Assembly: GCA_013138735.1 (NCBI GenBank)
Contig: WTCE01000082.1
Span: 1-64,000 of the forward strand
Length of the DNA stretch: 64,000 nt
Source: Crocinitomix sp.
GTDB lineage: Bacteria > Bacteroidota > Bacteroidia > Flavobacteriales_D > Crocinitomicaceae
Reading direction: 5' to 3'
Made by a program: the position numbers and the translations under genes. Positions 1-7,710 of the stretch are shown here, in pieces. The notes under the pieces were generated by a model. The model was not told the DNA's origin, did not search any database, and saw nothing but the letters and a program-made list of their open reading frames with translations. Position 1 is the stretch's first letter, and each line of letters starts with the position of its first letter.

Positions 1-2
1 AA

Positions 3-149
3 AGAAATTTCTTAGGTGTATATCACAAAATAAAAGGTAAATATTTGCAAAATTATTTGAATGAATTTTGCTACAAACTTAACCGCAGATACTTCGGGGA
101 AAGGCTCTTTGATAGATTAACATTAGCCGTGGCTAAATCTTACTGGTAA
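3..149 (+). mobile_element. 3' end of an IS1595/ISXO2-like transposase gene, cut by the window edge
   Basis: Frame 3 is open from the first bases to a TAA at 147-149. It encodes a tail with the pieces LGVYHKIKGKYLQNYLNEFC, KLNRR and ERLFDRLTLAVAKSYW. The order H-K/H-x-x-x-KYLQ-YL-EF-x-[YF]-x-NRR followed by LFDRL is what I know from the C-terminus of IS1595-family (ISXO2-like, DDE) transposases. Only about 48 residues are visible, so whether the element is intact lies outside the window. No clear terminal inverted repeat was recognised downstream. The next reading frame opens at 137, inside this tail, so the insertion may have cut the 5' end of the following gene. Family call from memory of the motif. 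Confidence 0.72.
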
Positions 150-247
150 GAAAGCGACGAATCAATTACGAAATAAAAGAATCAAAAACTTCCTATTTAA
201 TAACTAAGAAATTTCATTGGATATGGGTAATTGCAATTCTTTTAGAA

Positions 248-649
248 GTGCCCGTTTTAATTTTATGCTTAAAAGTTTTCAGTAATACATCTGAAAATTT
301 AGCTGCTGTTATATTTTTAGTGCTTTTTTTTTCGTTATCCATTATTATGTTTGTATATCTTATAATAATTGAATTATATGGTAGAATGCTAATTTCGGAA
401 ACGAAAATAATAAAAAAATGGTGCCATATTTTTGAAAAGAAGAGGACAATTTCTATTAATGATATTCAAGAATTAACCATCACAACAGATAATAAATTCA
501 TTAAAATATACGCTAAACTATCTTTTAATAAAGGCAAAGAGATAAAACTATTCGTATTTGGTAATATTGAAGAAAATGATAAATCCAAAATATACAACTT
601 CTTTGAATTACTTAGAAATGAAATAATACCATCCTCTAACAACACCTAA
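248..649 (+). CDS. Small membrane protein with a disputed start, possibly 5'-truncated
   Basis: 133 aa from a GTG at 248. The protein has two hydrophobic segments near its N-terminus (about residues 1-18 and 20-42), then a soluble tail with beta character (ISINDIQELTITTDNKFIKI) that resembles the PH-like domain of small bacterial membrane proteins. I cannot name the family. The start is doubtful. The frame stays open back to 137, and the residues just upstream (FHWIWVIAILLE) belong to the same membrane helix, so GTG 248 would cut a helix in half. No ATG exists between 137 and 248 in this frame. Either an unusual codon is used or the 5' end was replaced by the IS whose transposase stops at 149. 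Confidence 0.5.
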   Translation: MPVLILCLKVFSNTSENLAAVIFLVLFFSLSIIMFVYLIIIELYGRMLISETKIIKKWCHIFEKKRTISINDIQELTITTDNKFIKIYAKLSFNKGKEIKLFVFGNIEENDKSKIYNFFELLRNEIIPSSNNT

Positions 650-712
650 AGCAACTAGCCTTGCCTACCAAACCGTTTCTGCTTACTTTAGCTAAACATT
701 AGAGGATATAAA

Positions 713-1147
713 ATGAAAGTCATAATTTTAATATTGTTTGGATTCACCCTAATAAGCTGTAATGATAATGAAACAACTATTTCTTCTGAAGTAGATGAGC
801 ATTGTAATTCCGCTTTACAAGAAATTAACGAAACTCTTAAAATATTTGAGGTTCGAGAAACTCATGATATCTCAACAATTATGTTGGTTAAAATGAGAAT
901 GATTCATTCATCACCTCTGGACCGAACAGCTACCTTTTGCATTCGTTGCAGAGATATTGAACTCGACAAAAAAGCGGATTTTATAGAAACGTACCTTCTG
1001 CTATCCTCTGAATTGGATAATATTTTTTTCGGCATAGATGATTATGATTACCCACTAACAGCAAATGAAGCTGAAGAAATAAAGGAGTTTATTATACAAA
1101 TGCAGAAAATAATGGAAGAAATTAATAACCTTCCTCTATTAAAATAA
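713..1147 (+). CDS. Small lipoprotein, unknown function
   Basis: 144 aa starting at an ATG preceded by an AGAGGA-type purine stretch. The N-terminus MKVIILILFGFTLISC is a lipoprotein signal with lipobox LISC, so the mature protein should be lipid-anchored at Cys16. The rest is helical and acidic and carries CIRC at about residue 76. No family was recognised. It sits 63 bp after the preceding small membrane gene, and its 3' end overlaps the open frame of the next, apparently broken gene. Confidence 0.6.
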   Translation: MKVIILILFGFTLISCNDNETTISSEVDEHCNSALQEINETLKIFEVRETHDISTIMLVKMRMIHSSPLDRTATFCIRCRDIELDKKADFIETYLLLSSELDNIFFGIDDYDYPLTANEAEEIKEFIIQMQKIMEEINNLPLLK

Positions 1148-1606
1148 CCGAACAGAAAGTAAGCCTAGATTTGTTCGAGTCCACCGACTACATTCTGTAC
1201 AACAAAAATGGATTTGAAACTTCAAGAAGAAGTATTCGTTCGGGCATGCTAACTTCTTTTGATACCAACGAATATGACAAAAATAGTCGAATAGTAAGAT
1301 ATGCCCATTTAAACGCTGAAACTCTAGAACCTACTTATGAAATAATAACATCATATTCCGAAAAAAATAGAGAAATAGCCGGAATTTGTTACTTGAATGG
1401 AACTCCTTCGCATTTAAATAAAAAAATTGAACAACTAGATGAGTATGACAATCCGCTTTCTAAAATTATGATACGGGACAATGACACTTTACCTGTTTGG
1501 AACTTCAAATACACTTATGATTCCCAAAATAATTGGATAGAAAAGACTGGTTATAAAGGGAGATATAATTGGCTCAAAGTGGAAACAGGACATTGTATAT
1601 TATTAG
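1129..1606 (+). pseudogene. Broken gene remnant with a YD-type C-terminal region
   Basis: Frame 1 is open from 1129 to a stop at 1645-1647, but it has no convincing start; the first candidates are a TTG at 1171 or codons inside the preceding gene. The protein reads like the C-terminal half of hypothetical proteins with repeats such as EYDKNSRIVRY and YTYDSQNNWIEKTGYKG. After NWLK the main frame continues into an unlikely tail. If one A is removed from the AAA run at 1576-1578, the frame becomes LKWKQDIVYY and stops at TAG 1604-1606. That ending resembles the usual E-R-x-I-x-YY end of such proteins. I infer a 5' truncation plus a single-base frameshift. Confidence 0.45.
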
Positions 1607-1742
1607 AAAACTGCTCGTTACACAAAATGAAAATCACTGCCCTGTAATTCGCCATAAATGCGTATTTTTATTCAAGTGTTATATGTCCTTGAAGTAAGAC
1701 TCAAATAAAATTGGATAAAGAACGAAATAAAAACATAAAATA

Positions 1743-2264
1743 ATGATTCAAAACGATTTAACTAAGAAGTTCAGCAAAACTACAAGAGTTACACACGGAA
1801 TAACTGCTTTACTCATTCTAGCACTTTTTCCATTGGGTAAGTATATGGAAGGACTAGAAATCTCTGAAAAAATGGGATTGGTGAAGATTCACGCAGTTTT
1901 AGGAATTTTAGTATTTATCCTTACTATTATTAGAACAATTTCCTTTTTTAGACACAAAAGACCTGTCCATTTAAAAACAGGTTCAAAATTCAATGATAAA
2001 TTAACAGTTTGGATACATAATATTTTTTATTTCTTGCTTTTTGGTATTGCTATTTCAGGTATTGCAACAATGATTTTAGGAGGTTATGGAGAAGCACTAC
2101 AAACAGGAAATATAGATGTTATTAAATCACATAGTGAAATAGCTTCTTTAAAACCACACGGAATTATGGCACTCATTATGATGATATTATTAATTCTGCA
2201 CGTAGTAGGTGTTGTTAAACATTTAATCTTAAAGAAAGAAAACACACTAAAAAGGATTATTTAA
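1743..2264 (+). CDS. Cytochrome b561-like membrane protein
   Basis: 173 aa with four predicted membrane helices (about residues 18-34, 48-68, 90-112 and 140-160). Histidines sit in the helices or at their ends: H18 (RVTHGITALL), H50 (VKIHAVLGIL), H92 (VWIHNIFYFL) and H153 (LILHVVGVV). This is the pattern of bacterial cytochrome b561 / CybB-type di-heme proteins, which carry electrons between quinone and periplasmic acceptors in the inner membrane. Length matches the family (about 170-190 aa). It stands alone in the accessory patch with 95 bp upstream and 174 bp downstream, so its redox partner is not visible. The exact electron donor is unknown. Confidence 0.8.
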   Translation: MIQNDLTKKFSKTTRVTHGITALLILALFPLGKYMEGLEISEKMGLVKIHAVLGILVFILTIIRTISFFRHKRPVHLKTGSKFNDKLTVWIHNIFYFLLFGIAISGIATMILGGYGEALQTGNIDVIKSHSEIASLKPHGIMALIMMILLILHVVGVVKHLILKKENTLKRII

Positions 2265-2438
2265 GAAATAAAAACGTATAGAAATAATAAGGATTAAGTT
2301 CTAAACACCAAAGTTGGTGCGTATTAACAAAGTCCGCCAAATTTACAATTTGACTAAGTGCTAATCTGAATAGTAAGTGCGTTTCAATCCCCTACTGCTC
2401 TTAATTAGACTGTTAACGGTAAATGGAAACCAAAATAA

Positions 2439-3095
2439 ATGAGATCAAGAAAAGAAACTGCCTGGAAGAAAAGTAGGAAGTTTGGTGACATTATGGGAGG
2501 TCGAAAATATAATAAATGGCTTAACTCAACATTTGATCGCTTTCACAACTTAGAACCATTGTTAGAGTATGATGATACTCCTGTATTTATTGTTGATAAC
2601 CCATCAAGAGACTTCTTCTTTCCAGTAACAAAAGAGGACATTCAAGAGCAGCTTAAAAATCTCCCAGATTATCAGATAAAATGGCTATCCTATATTTGGT
2701 TAAAAAAACAGAGTCAAAAAGAATTTGACAACGAAAATAGTCTTCAAGGATGTTATATCTGGGGTGGCGGTATTCAATTGATTACCTTGTATTCCTTTCC
2801 GAATGATTTAAAGATGAATTTCGGTAAAAAAAGACCTAAACAAAGCACGTTAAATTGGTATAAAGCATTTTGTTCCAGACTTGTTGAGGAGAAACAAAAT
2901 TGGTATTTACAATGGACTAAAGAAGAAATAAAGAATTATTATTTGAATGGGTTACTTCTCCATGAAATTGGTCATCATATCGACAATCAGTATAAATACA
3001 GCATAGCCTCGATAACTAAGGCTGAAAAATGGGCGGATAACTATGCTTTATACTGGTCCAATAAAATCAGGGAGAACATAGAACCTATTAAATAA
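2439..3095 (+). CDS. Orphan HExxH (zincin-like) protein
   Basis: 218 aa, no signal peptide. The C-terminal part carries LLLHEIGHHID, a zinc-protease signature with H175, E176 and H179, followed by AEKWADNYA with E196 and D200. The spacing and the E-x-x-AD motif resemble the gluzincin-like sites of IrrE/ImmA or SprT-like proteins. The N-terminal ~170 residues are rich in W, Y and K and match no family I recall. Possible roles are a cytosolic protease or an element-encoded regulator cleaving a repressor, but no repressor gene lies next to it. It sits in the accessory patch downstream of a transposase tail, which suggests horizontal origin. Zinc site reasonably sure, function unknown. Confidence 0.65.
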   Translation: MRSRKETAWKKSRKFGDIMGGRKYNKWLNSTFDRFHNLEPLLEYDDTPVFIVDNPSRDFFFPVTKEDIQEQLKNLPDYQIKWLSYIWLKKQSQKEFDNENSLQGCYIWGGGIQLITLYSFPNDLKMNFGKKRPKQSTLNWYKAFCSRLVEEKQNWYLQWTKEEIKNYYLNGLLLHEIGHHIDNQYKYSIASITKAEKWADNYALYWSNKIRENIEPIK

Positions 3096-3385
3096 AGTGT
3101 TACAGGCACTCTATTAAAACATATTTTATACTTAATGCTATTGCTAATTCCCAAACAAGAAAATAATTTGAATAAGATCTATTTTGACACTCAGAAGCAG
3201 TTTTTTGACAATATTGCTTGTCATAACCTGCTGATTCTAGGAATCCAATTAGACGAAGAGCTATGAAGGAATCTAACTTGAAAAAAATGATGCTTCAATT
3301 AAAGAAAGAGACAAAATATTTCGTCTTTTATCTAATAGCTGCAATATTGGAGAGAAATAAAAGCCTTGATTTTTTTAAGGATTCA
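3096..3385. other. Gene-poor stretch with two short overlapping ORFs
   Basis: No convincing gene. Two short plus-strand frames lie here: 3135-3266 (43 codons from an ATG, including DTQKQFFDNIACHNLLIL) and 3263-3454 (63 codons), overlapping as ATGA. The second runs into the end of the convergent coiled-coil gene. They could be pieces of one decayed gene or chance ORFs; I do not recognise either. The base composition is as AT-rich as the rest of the accessory patch. Confidence 0.35.
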
Positions 3386-3829
3386 CTATTTAGGTGCCGA
3401 CAATTGCAAAGAGCTAATAACACCATGCATTTCTTCAAAAATGAAGCCCTTTAATATTTGTTCTCCTTTCTTAAATTTGACAATGTCATCCTCTAGTTCC
3501 GAGTTCTCATTTCTAAATGCTTTTTCGTCGGTTGAAGCGGCATTTTCGGTCAAGAGCATAGCCTTTTCCATTTGAGCTTTTATTCGGGTGCTAAATTCAT
3601 TACAAACACCCAGTTCATTATTGATCTTATTTAAAAGATCATTAATCATCTCAATGGGGTCATTTTTTGTTAGAAGGATAAAATGTTCTTCAATTAGTTT
3701 TTTCAAAAAATCTAATTCTATTTTATAGAAGTTGATGTCGGATTTCCATTTCTGAATAAGCGTATATAAATCACTAATGCTCGCTTCATGCAGATAATTG
3801 GAGCTAGGTCTTAATCTAAATTTTGTCAT
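3386..3829 (-). CDS. Coiled-coil protein, unknown function
   Basis: 147 aa, no signal peptide or membrane segment. Nearly all residues after 15 look helical with heptad-like patterns (SDLYTLIQKWKSDINFYKIE, LDFLKKLIEEHFILL), so a cytosolic coiled-coil protein is likely. Small proteins of this type, beginning with a short basic stretch then long helices, are common hypothetical proteins in Flavobacteriales. It lies upstream of and on the same strand as the cotransporter gene region but is separated from it by about 130 bp on its 5' side. No catalytic motif is visible. Confidence 0.6.
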   Translation of the reverse strand: MTKFRLRPSSNYLHEASISDLYTLIQKWKSDINFYKIELDFLKKLIEEHFILLTKNDPIEMINDLLNKINNELGVCNEFSTRIKAQMEKAMLLTENAASTDEKAFRNENSELEDDIVKFKKGEQILKGFIFEEMHGVISSLQLSAPK

Positions 3830-3957
3830 AATAATTCAGTTAAAAGGTTTAATTCAAAATTACATCAATTACAAGAAATACAAGCAGAAAATTTTAGTAG
3901 TGAGGTGTTTTATTTTTTTAACCTCAGTTCAATTATTCCATATAGCTCGTTTTATTC

Positions 3958-5646
3958 TCAATTTGAACTTAACTCTGGAATTGTATTAAAATTTTCAGCC
4001 TCTTGTTTTCTTAAAATAGCGTCTTTTACAGCAAGAATAAATGCGCGATTCGAATTGTGAATTTCGCGATTAATGGTGAGCAATGTTGAGATTTCAACAT
4101 CTGATAATCTATCTTGATCAATTTGTTGATAGACACTTTTTAAGAACTGACTGTAGGTTCTTTGATTGTGCTGTAATAAATCTACAAGTTGTTCAAAATG
4201 CGCGGCGTTATTCTTGGACTGAAAGACACTAAATAGCTTCAAATAAAAGGACTCTTGTTCGGATTTAAGTTTTTCAAAAGGCTCTCTTTCCCCCTTGTTT
4301 GTAGAGTTGTCTAATTCACGGAGATTATGTTCAATGTCCTTTATTTGCTTAACAGCAGACATTGCATTTCGAATTGATTGTGTACATAGATTTAACTGTG
4401 CGGCGTCTTCAGGTTCCAAATTTTCGCGATAAACCGACAAGTAATATTCAACCATTTCTCCTTCTAGTTGTTTGATAATATTGTAATTCTCACGGTAATC
4501 ATTTCCTTTTAGGAATCCCGTTTCAATTTTTTTCAAAGAATGTTCAAATGCATAGCTTTTAGCATTCAAGTGAAGGGCTCCAAGATTTAAGCGAAATGAA
4601 CTTTCAATTAAGTTTTGCAATTCTTTTTGAAGATTGACAATTGACGCTTCGGGTGCGTGCTTGGACGTTTTTATCAAATAAAGTGCAACAGAGGCATCCT
4701 CTTGTTTAAACCGACTTTCAAGAAATTTAGCAAATGGCTTAATAAAGGGCAGTACAATTAATATTCCCAATAAGTTGAACGTGCTGTGAAAGACTACAAG
4801 ACCAAATAAGGGATCTTCAATCGCCCAATAATCAAAAATCATATAGAGCAAGGGGTAGAGTAGTGATAGTGCTAATACCGCAGTAATAACATTTACTAAA
4901 ACATGACTTAATGCGACTCTTTTCTTAATTGGAGATCCTTTGATTGATCCGATAATCGTAGTAACAGTTGTTCCTAAATCACTACCAACAACCATAACGG
5001 CCGCCGCTTCAATTGAAATAATTCCCGATCCTAATGCGCTTAAAGTAATAACCATTGCACCCGAACTGGATTGAATAATTGCGGTCATGAATAAGCCAAT
5101 TGGAAAAAAGACAAAGACACTCCAACCTTCAAAAAGCGATAAATCATAGGTTTCGGCCAATGTTCCAATACTCACTTTCATGAATTGAAGACCGAGAAAT
5201 AACAAGCCAAAACCCATTAAAAAACGACCTGTTTCATACACCTTTTCAATGTTTGAAAATAGAATGAGACTCAATGCACCTACTGCGATTAATGGTAATG
5301 CAAACGATTCAATATCTACACCAAATCCTAGCCAAACAACAAGCCAACCTGTAAAAGTGGTTCCTAAATTGGTTCCAAAAATAATTGAAATAGCATTTTT
5401 TAGTTTGATGATTCCTGCACCAGCAAAAGCCAACACCATTAAAGAGACAATAGAACTGCTTTGTAATATGGCCGTTATCCCAACCCCGGCTAAAATTCCT
5501 TTTAATGGTGTGCTTGTAAAATGTCTCAAAAATCTTTTGAGTCCTCTACCAACAAGCTTTTTTATTGATTCTTCTATGAATAACATTCCGAATAGGAAAA
5601 TCCCTAGGCCTGCTAAAAATTTCCATAAATCGAACTGAATTTCCAT
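3958..5646 (-). CDS. Na+/phosphate cotransporter family protein (NptA-like) with PhoU-like tail
   Basis: 562 aa. The first ~310 residues form the membrane part, with two inverted-repeat halves carrying the family signature QSSS at residues 62-65 (TAILQSSSIVSLM) and 192-195 (TAIIQSSSGAMV), plus GTNLGTT near 91 and GSDLGTT in the second half. The remaining ~230 residues are helical and polar and fit the cytoplasmic PhoU-like regulatory domain typical of this family. Predicted role: sodium-driven phosphate uptake or export in the inner membrane. It follows thioredoxin by 7 bp on the same strand, so the two are probably co-transcribed. Substrate direction cannot be read from the sequence. Confidence 0.88.
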   Translation of the reverse strand: MEIQFDLWKFLAGLGIFLFGMLFIEESIKKLVGRGLKRFLRHFTSTPLKGILAGVGITAILQSSSIVSLMVLAFAGAGIIKLKNAISIIFGTNLGTTFTGWLVVWLGFGVDIESFALPLIAVGALSLILFSNIEKVYETGRFLMGFGLLFLGLQFMKVSIGTLAETYDLSLFEGWSVFVFFPIGLFMTAIIQSSSGAMVITLSALGSGIISIEAAAVMVVGSDLGTTVTTIIGSIKGSPIKKRVALSHVLVNVITAVLALSLLYPLLYMIFDYWAIEDPLFGLVVFHSTFNLLGILIVLPFIKPFAKFLESRFKQEDASVALYLIKTSKHAPEASIVNLQKELQNLIESSFRLNLGALHLNAKSYAFEHSLKKIETGFLKGNDYRENYNIIKQLEGEMVEYYLSVYRENLEPEDAAQLNLCTQSIRNAMSAVKQIKDIEHNLRELDNSTNKGEREPFEKLKSEQESFYLKLFSVFQSKNNAAHFEQLVDLLQHNQRTYSQFLKSVYQQIDQDRLSDVEISTLLTINREIHNSNRAFILAVKDAILRKQEAENFNTIPELSSN

Positions 5647-5653
5647 AGTTTTG

Positions 5654-5953
5654 TTAATCGATATGTTGTTTTATTATTGCCGTTAATTGGCTCGCAGGGA
5701 TGACGCCAGATTGTCGCCATAGTTGTTTTCCATTTTGGTACAATACCAACGTTGGAACACCTTTGATTCCTAATTTGGATGCAATACTTTGATTTTTATC
5801 AATATCCACTTTTAAAATGGTGAGCTTTTCTCCAAAATTCCCCTTCACTTCCTTAATGATTGGCGCCAATGTTTTGCACGGGCCACACCATACGGCATGA
5901 AAATCAATTAATACTGGAGTTTCACTGTTTATAATATTCTCGAATTTTGACAT
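5654..5953 (-). CDS. trxA: Thioredoxin
   Basis: 99 aa, the normal size for a cytosolic thioredoxin. The redox motif WCGPCK lies at residues 22-27, the cis-proline at P67 in GVPTL, and the buried Asp region is present (LIDFHAVW). It reduces protein disulfides using thioredoxin reductase, which is not in this window. No signal peptide. It is the first gene of a two-gene unit with the phosphate cotransporter and is divergent from the gene starting at 6148. Its function is very likely as named; whether it is the main housekeeping thioredoxin cannot be told. Confidence 0.93.
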   Translation of the reverse strand: MSKFENIINSETPVLIDFHAVWCGPCKTLAPIIKEVKGNFGEKLTILKVDIDKNQSIASKLGIKGVPTLVLYQNGKQLWRQSGVIPASQLTAIIKQHID

Positions 5954-6147
5954 AAGTTGAAAAATAATAGATTACAAAAGTAATGCGATTCAGTTTAATT
6001 TACACCTGAGTTTATCACTAATTCAATTGACTTAAATCATCTTGACAACAGCCTGATTTGTCCATACCTTTGAGCAATATAGCAAACGAGTTCTACAAAT
6101 TACGCATTGACGCGTTTTATTATATAATAACCCTAAATAAAAAATAT

Positions 6148-7401
6148 ATGATAACCCCAAAGTTGATTGGAAACATTAAATCCAAAGAATTTCATAAGTC
6201 TAGTTGCCATTGGTCAAAGATTATTGACAAGGCAAATATCGTTTACCTGAATAGCATGAAACATGCCATTGATCACGATTTTGATCCTTGTGGTCATTGT
6301 TTAAGTTCCAAAGCAGAAATAGTTGCAGGTTTAAGTAAAAAAAACGAAGTAACAAAAAGCAGTAGTGACTATTATTTTGGATCTTTTTATGGTGTTTTCA
6401 ATGGGGTTTCAACCAATGATTATAGTGGTGTAGAGGTGAATGTAGCTGATGAAATTGAATTATTTGCAACCATTCATAAATGTGCTTTTGAAAATGGTGA
6501 ATGGCGAATTACACCAGTTCAAAACCATGCGATTGACATTTCATGTGATTCTATTAATTTTCCAACACAGCAAACAAATGCGGTTGGGCTTGCCAATTGG
6601 ACTTATACAATACCCCAAGGTTTTGAGCCAGGGGATACCAATATGAGTGCAGATTTTCATGTCAGCGGAAAGCTTGAATTGTCAAGCGGGAATTTTTTAT
6701 CTTTTTTTGTTCCTATTGGGATAAGTAATATTAGAATTATTCCAAATTCGTTTGATCAAGAGACTAGAATATATTTCAAATTAAGTTCTGACAAAAAAAT
6801 AAAAGCCGACATTTATAAGAATACTTATTTTCAAAACCCAAGTTCACATATAAAAAACCTCAGAAATTTTGATGACGGCACAATGACTGAAGATGATGAT
6901 GATGCCTACTTGGATTGGGATGGAACGATTGATCATGGTTTTCGAAAAGGGAAGCCAGTTATGCAAGGTAATTATGTTGTAAAGATTGAAGGAGAGTTTG
7001 GAGAATCTGATTATGATTACGCGGTAGGATTAAAAAAGCTAGGGGGAATAGCTGGTGGGACTGATCCAGATCCAGATGTGCCAACAGAGTATATAACTAA
7101 TATCAGTTTTTCACCAAACCCATTCAGTATAAAAACAAAAGTAAAGTTGAATTTTTCTTTAGAAAAAGATGCCAAAGTAAGCATACATATCCAACATATA
7201 AGTTGGAGATTTAAAGGAGAATGTGTTATGGAAATCATTAATGATTTGCCCTTAAAAAAAGGTCCGCATTCTTATACATGGGATGGTAAAAATAATAATA
7301 CAAATTCAGTAGCTCTGGGGTATTATAAAGTGCGAATTTTAGCAAATGGAATTCCTTTTGTCAGAGGCGGATTACATAAGAAACTTCATAGAAATCTTTA
7401 A
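6148..7401 (+). CDS. Multidomain protein: Cys/His N-terminal motif and FlgD-like C-terminal domain
   Basis: 417 aa from ATG 6148. The frame extends to a TTG at 6058, but the added residues show no similarity to anything and the ATG precedes the conserved part. N-terminal: IGNIKSKEFHKSSCHWSKI then FDPCGHCLSS, a Cys/His pattern (H, C-H, C-x2-C) known from small Ada-like or nuclease-associated modules that read G-N-x-x-S-K-x-F-H-x-x-C. Middle: a beta-rich region of ~200 residues, unknown. C-terminal (about 330-417): a FlgD-type Ig-like fold (SFSPNPFSIKTKVKLNFSL, then SYTWDGKNNNTNSVALGYYKVRI). There is no signal peptide, although the C-terminal fold is typical of exported proteins. Function unknown. 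Confidence 0.6.
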   Translation: MITPKLIGNIKSKEFHKSSCHWSKIIDKANIVYLNSMKHAIDHDFDPCGHCLSSKAEIVAGLSKKNEVTKSSSDYYFGSFYGVFNGVSTNDYSGVEVNVADEIELFATIHKCAFENGEWRITPVQNHAIDISCDSINFPTQQTNAVGLANWTYTIPQGFEPGDTNMSADFHVSGKLELSSGNFLSFFVPIGISNIRIIPNSFDQETRIYFKLSSDKKIKADIYKNTYFQNPSSHIKNLRNFDDGTMTEDDDDAYLDWDGTIDHGFRKGKPVMQGNYVVKIEGEFGESDYDYAVGLKKLGGIAGGTDPDPDVPTEYITNISFSPNPFSIKTKVKLNFSLEKDAKVSIHIQHISWRFKGECVMEIINDLPLKKGPHSYTWDGKNNNTNSVALGYYKVRILANGIPFVRGGLHKKLHRNL

Positions 7402-7710
7402 AATAAAAGAAGCTGTGATTCAGTAAAGTGCGACTAGGTTTGAGTGGCCTTGGATTCGAAGAGCCTACATCAATCGGTATCTGTTAGGATGATATTATGG
7501 ATTTCGCAGATCAGTTGGAATTAATCAGATTTTATTAACGAAATTTGGTTTTATTCAGATTTAATCAAAGCGATTAACTGACTGAATACATACGTTTTAA
7601 GTTGAAACACTTATATTGATGGCAATTAGGATGAAAATGAGAAAGTAAAACTAGTTGGAAATCTCAACCATTTAGAGTGCAGAAACGTTTATTCTATTAA
7701 ACCAACCTCT
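7402..7710. other. Intergenic region, no gene seen
   Basis: 309 bp with stops in all frames. It contains degenerate repeats of the type CGCAGATCAG...AATCAGATTTTATT...TTATTCAGATTTAATC around 7505-7585, which look like decayed short intergenic repeats. The promoter of the 816-aa T9SS protein should lie in its 3' part, but no full TTG-TAnnTTTG pair was seen. Confidence 0.5.

Noticed and set aside
1174-1182. TTCGAGTCC resembling a tRNA T-loop
   Set aside because: No anticodon or acceptor stem around it, and the stretch lies in a coding frame with good amino-acid sense.
137-2438. Possible integron gene cassettes (several small plus-strand genes with spacers)
   Set aside because: No spacer shows the GTTRRRY / RYYYAAC pair with proper spacing. 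The nearest, CCTCTAAC ... ATTAGAGG around 632-703, lacks the required GTT.
3798-3989. 63-residue plus-strand ORF
   Set aside because: It lies over the gap and ends of two minus-strand genes and has no sensible protein features.
6058-6147. Upstream TTG start for the gene at 6148
   Set aside because: The extra 30 residues match nothing and the ATG directly precedes the Cys/His module.
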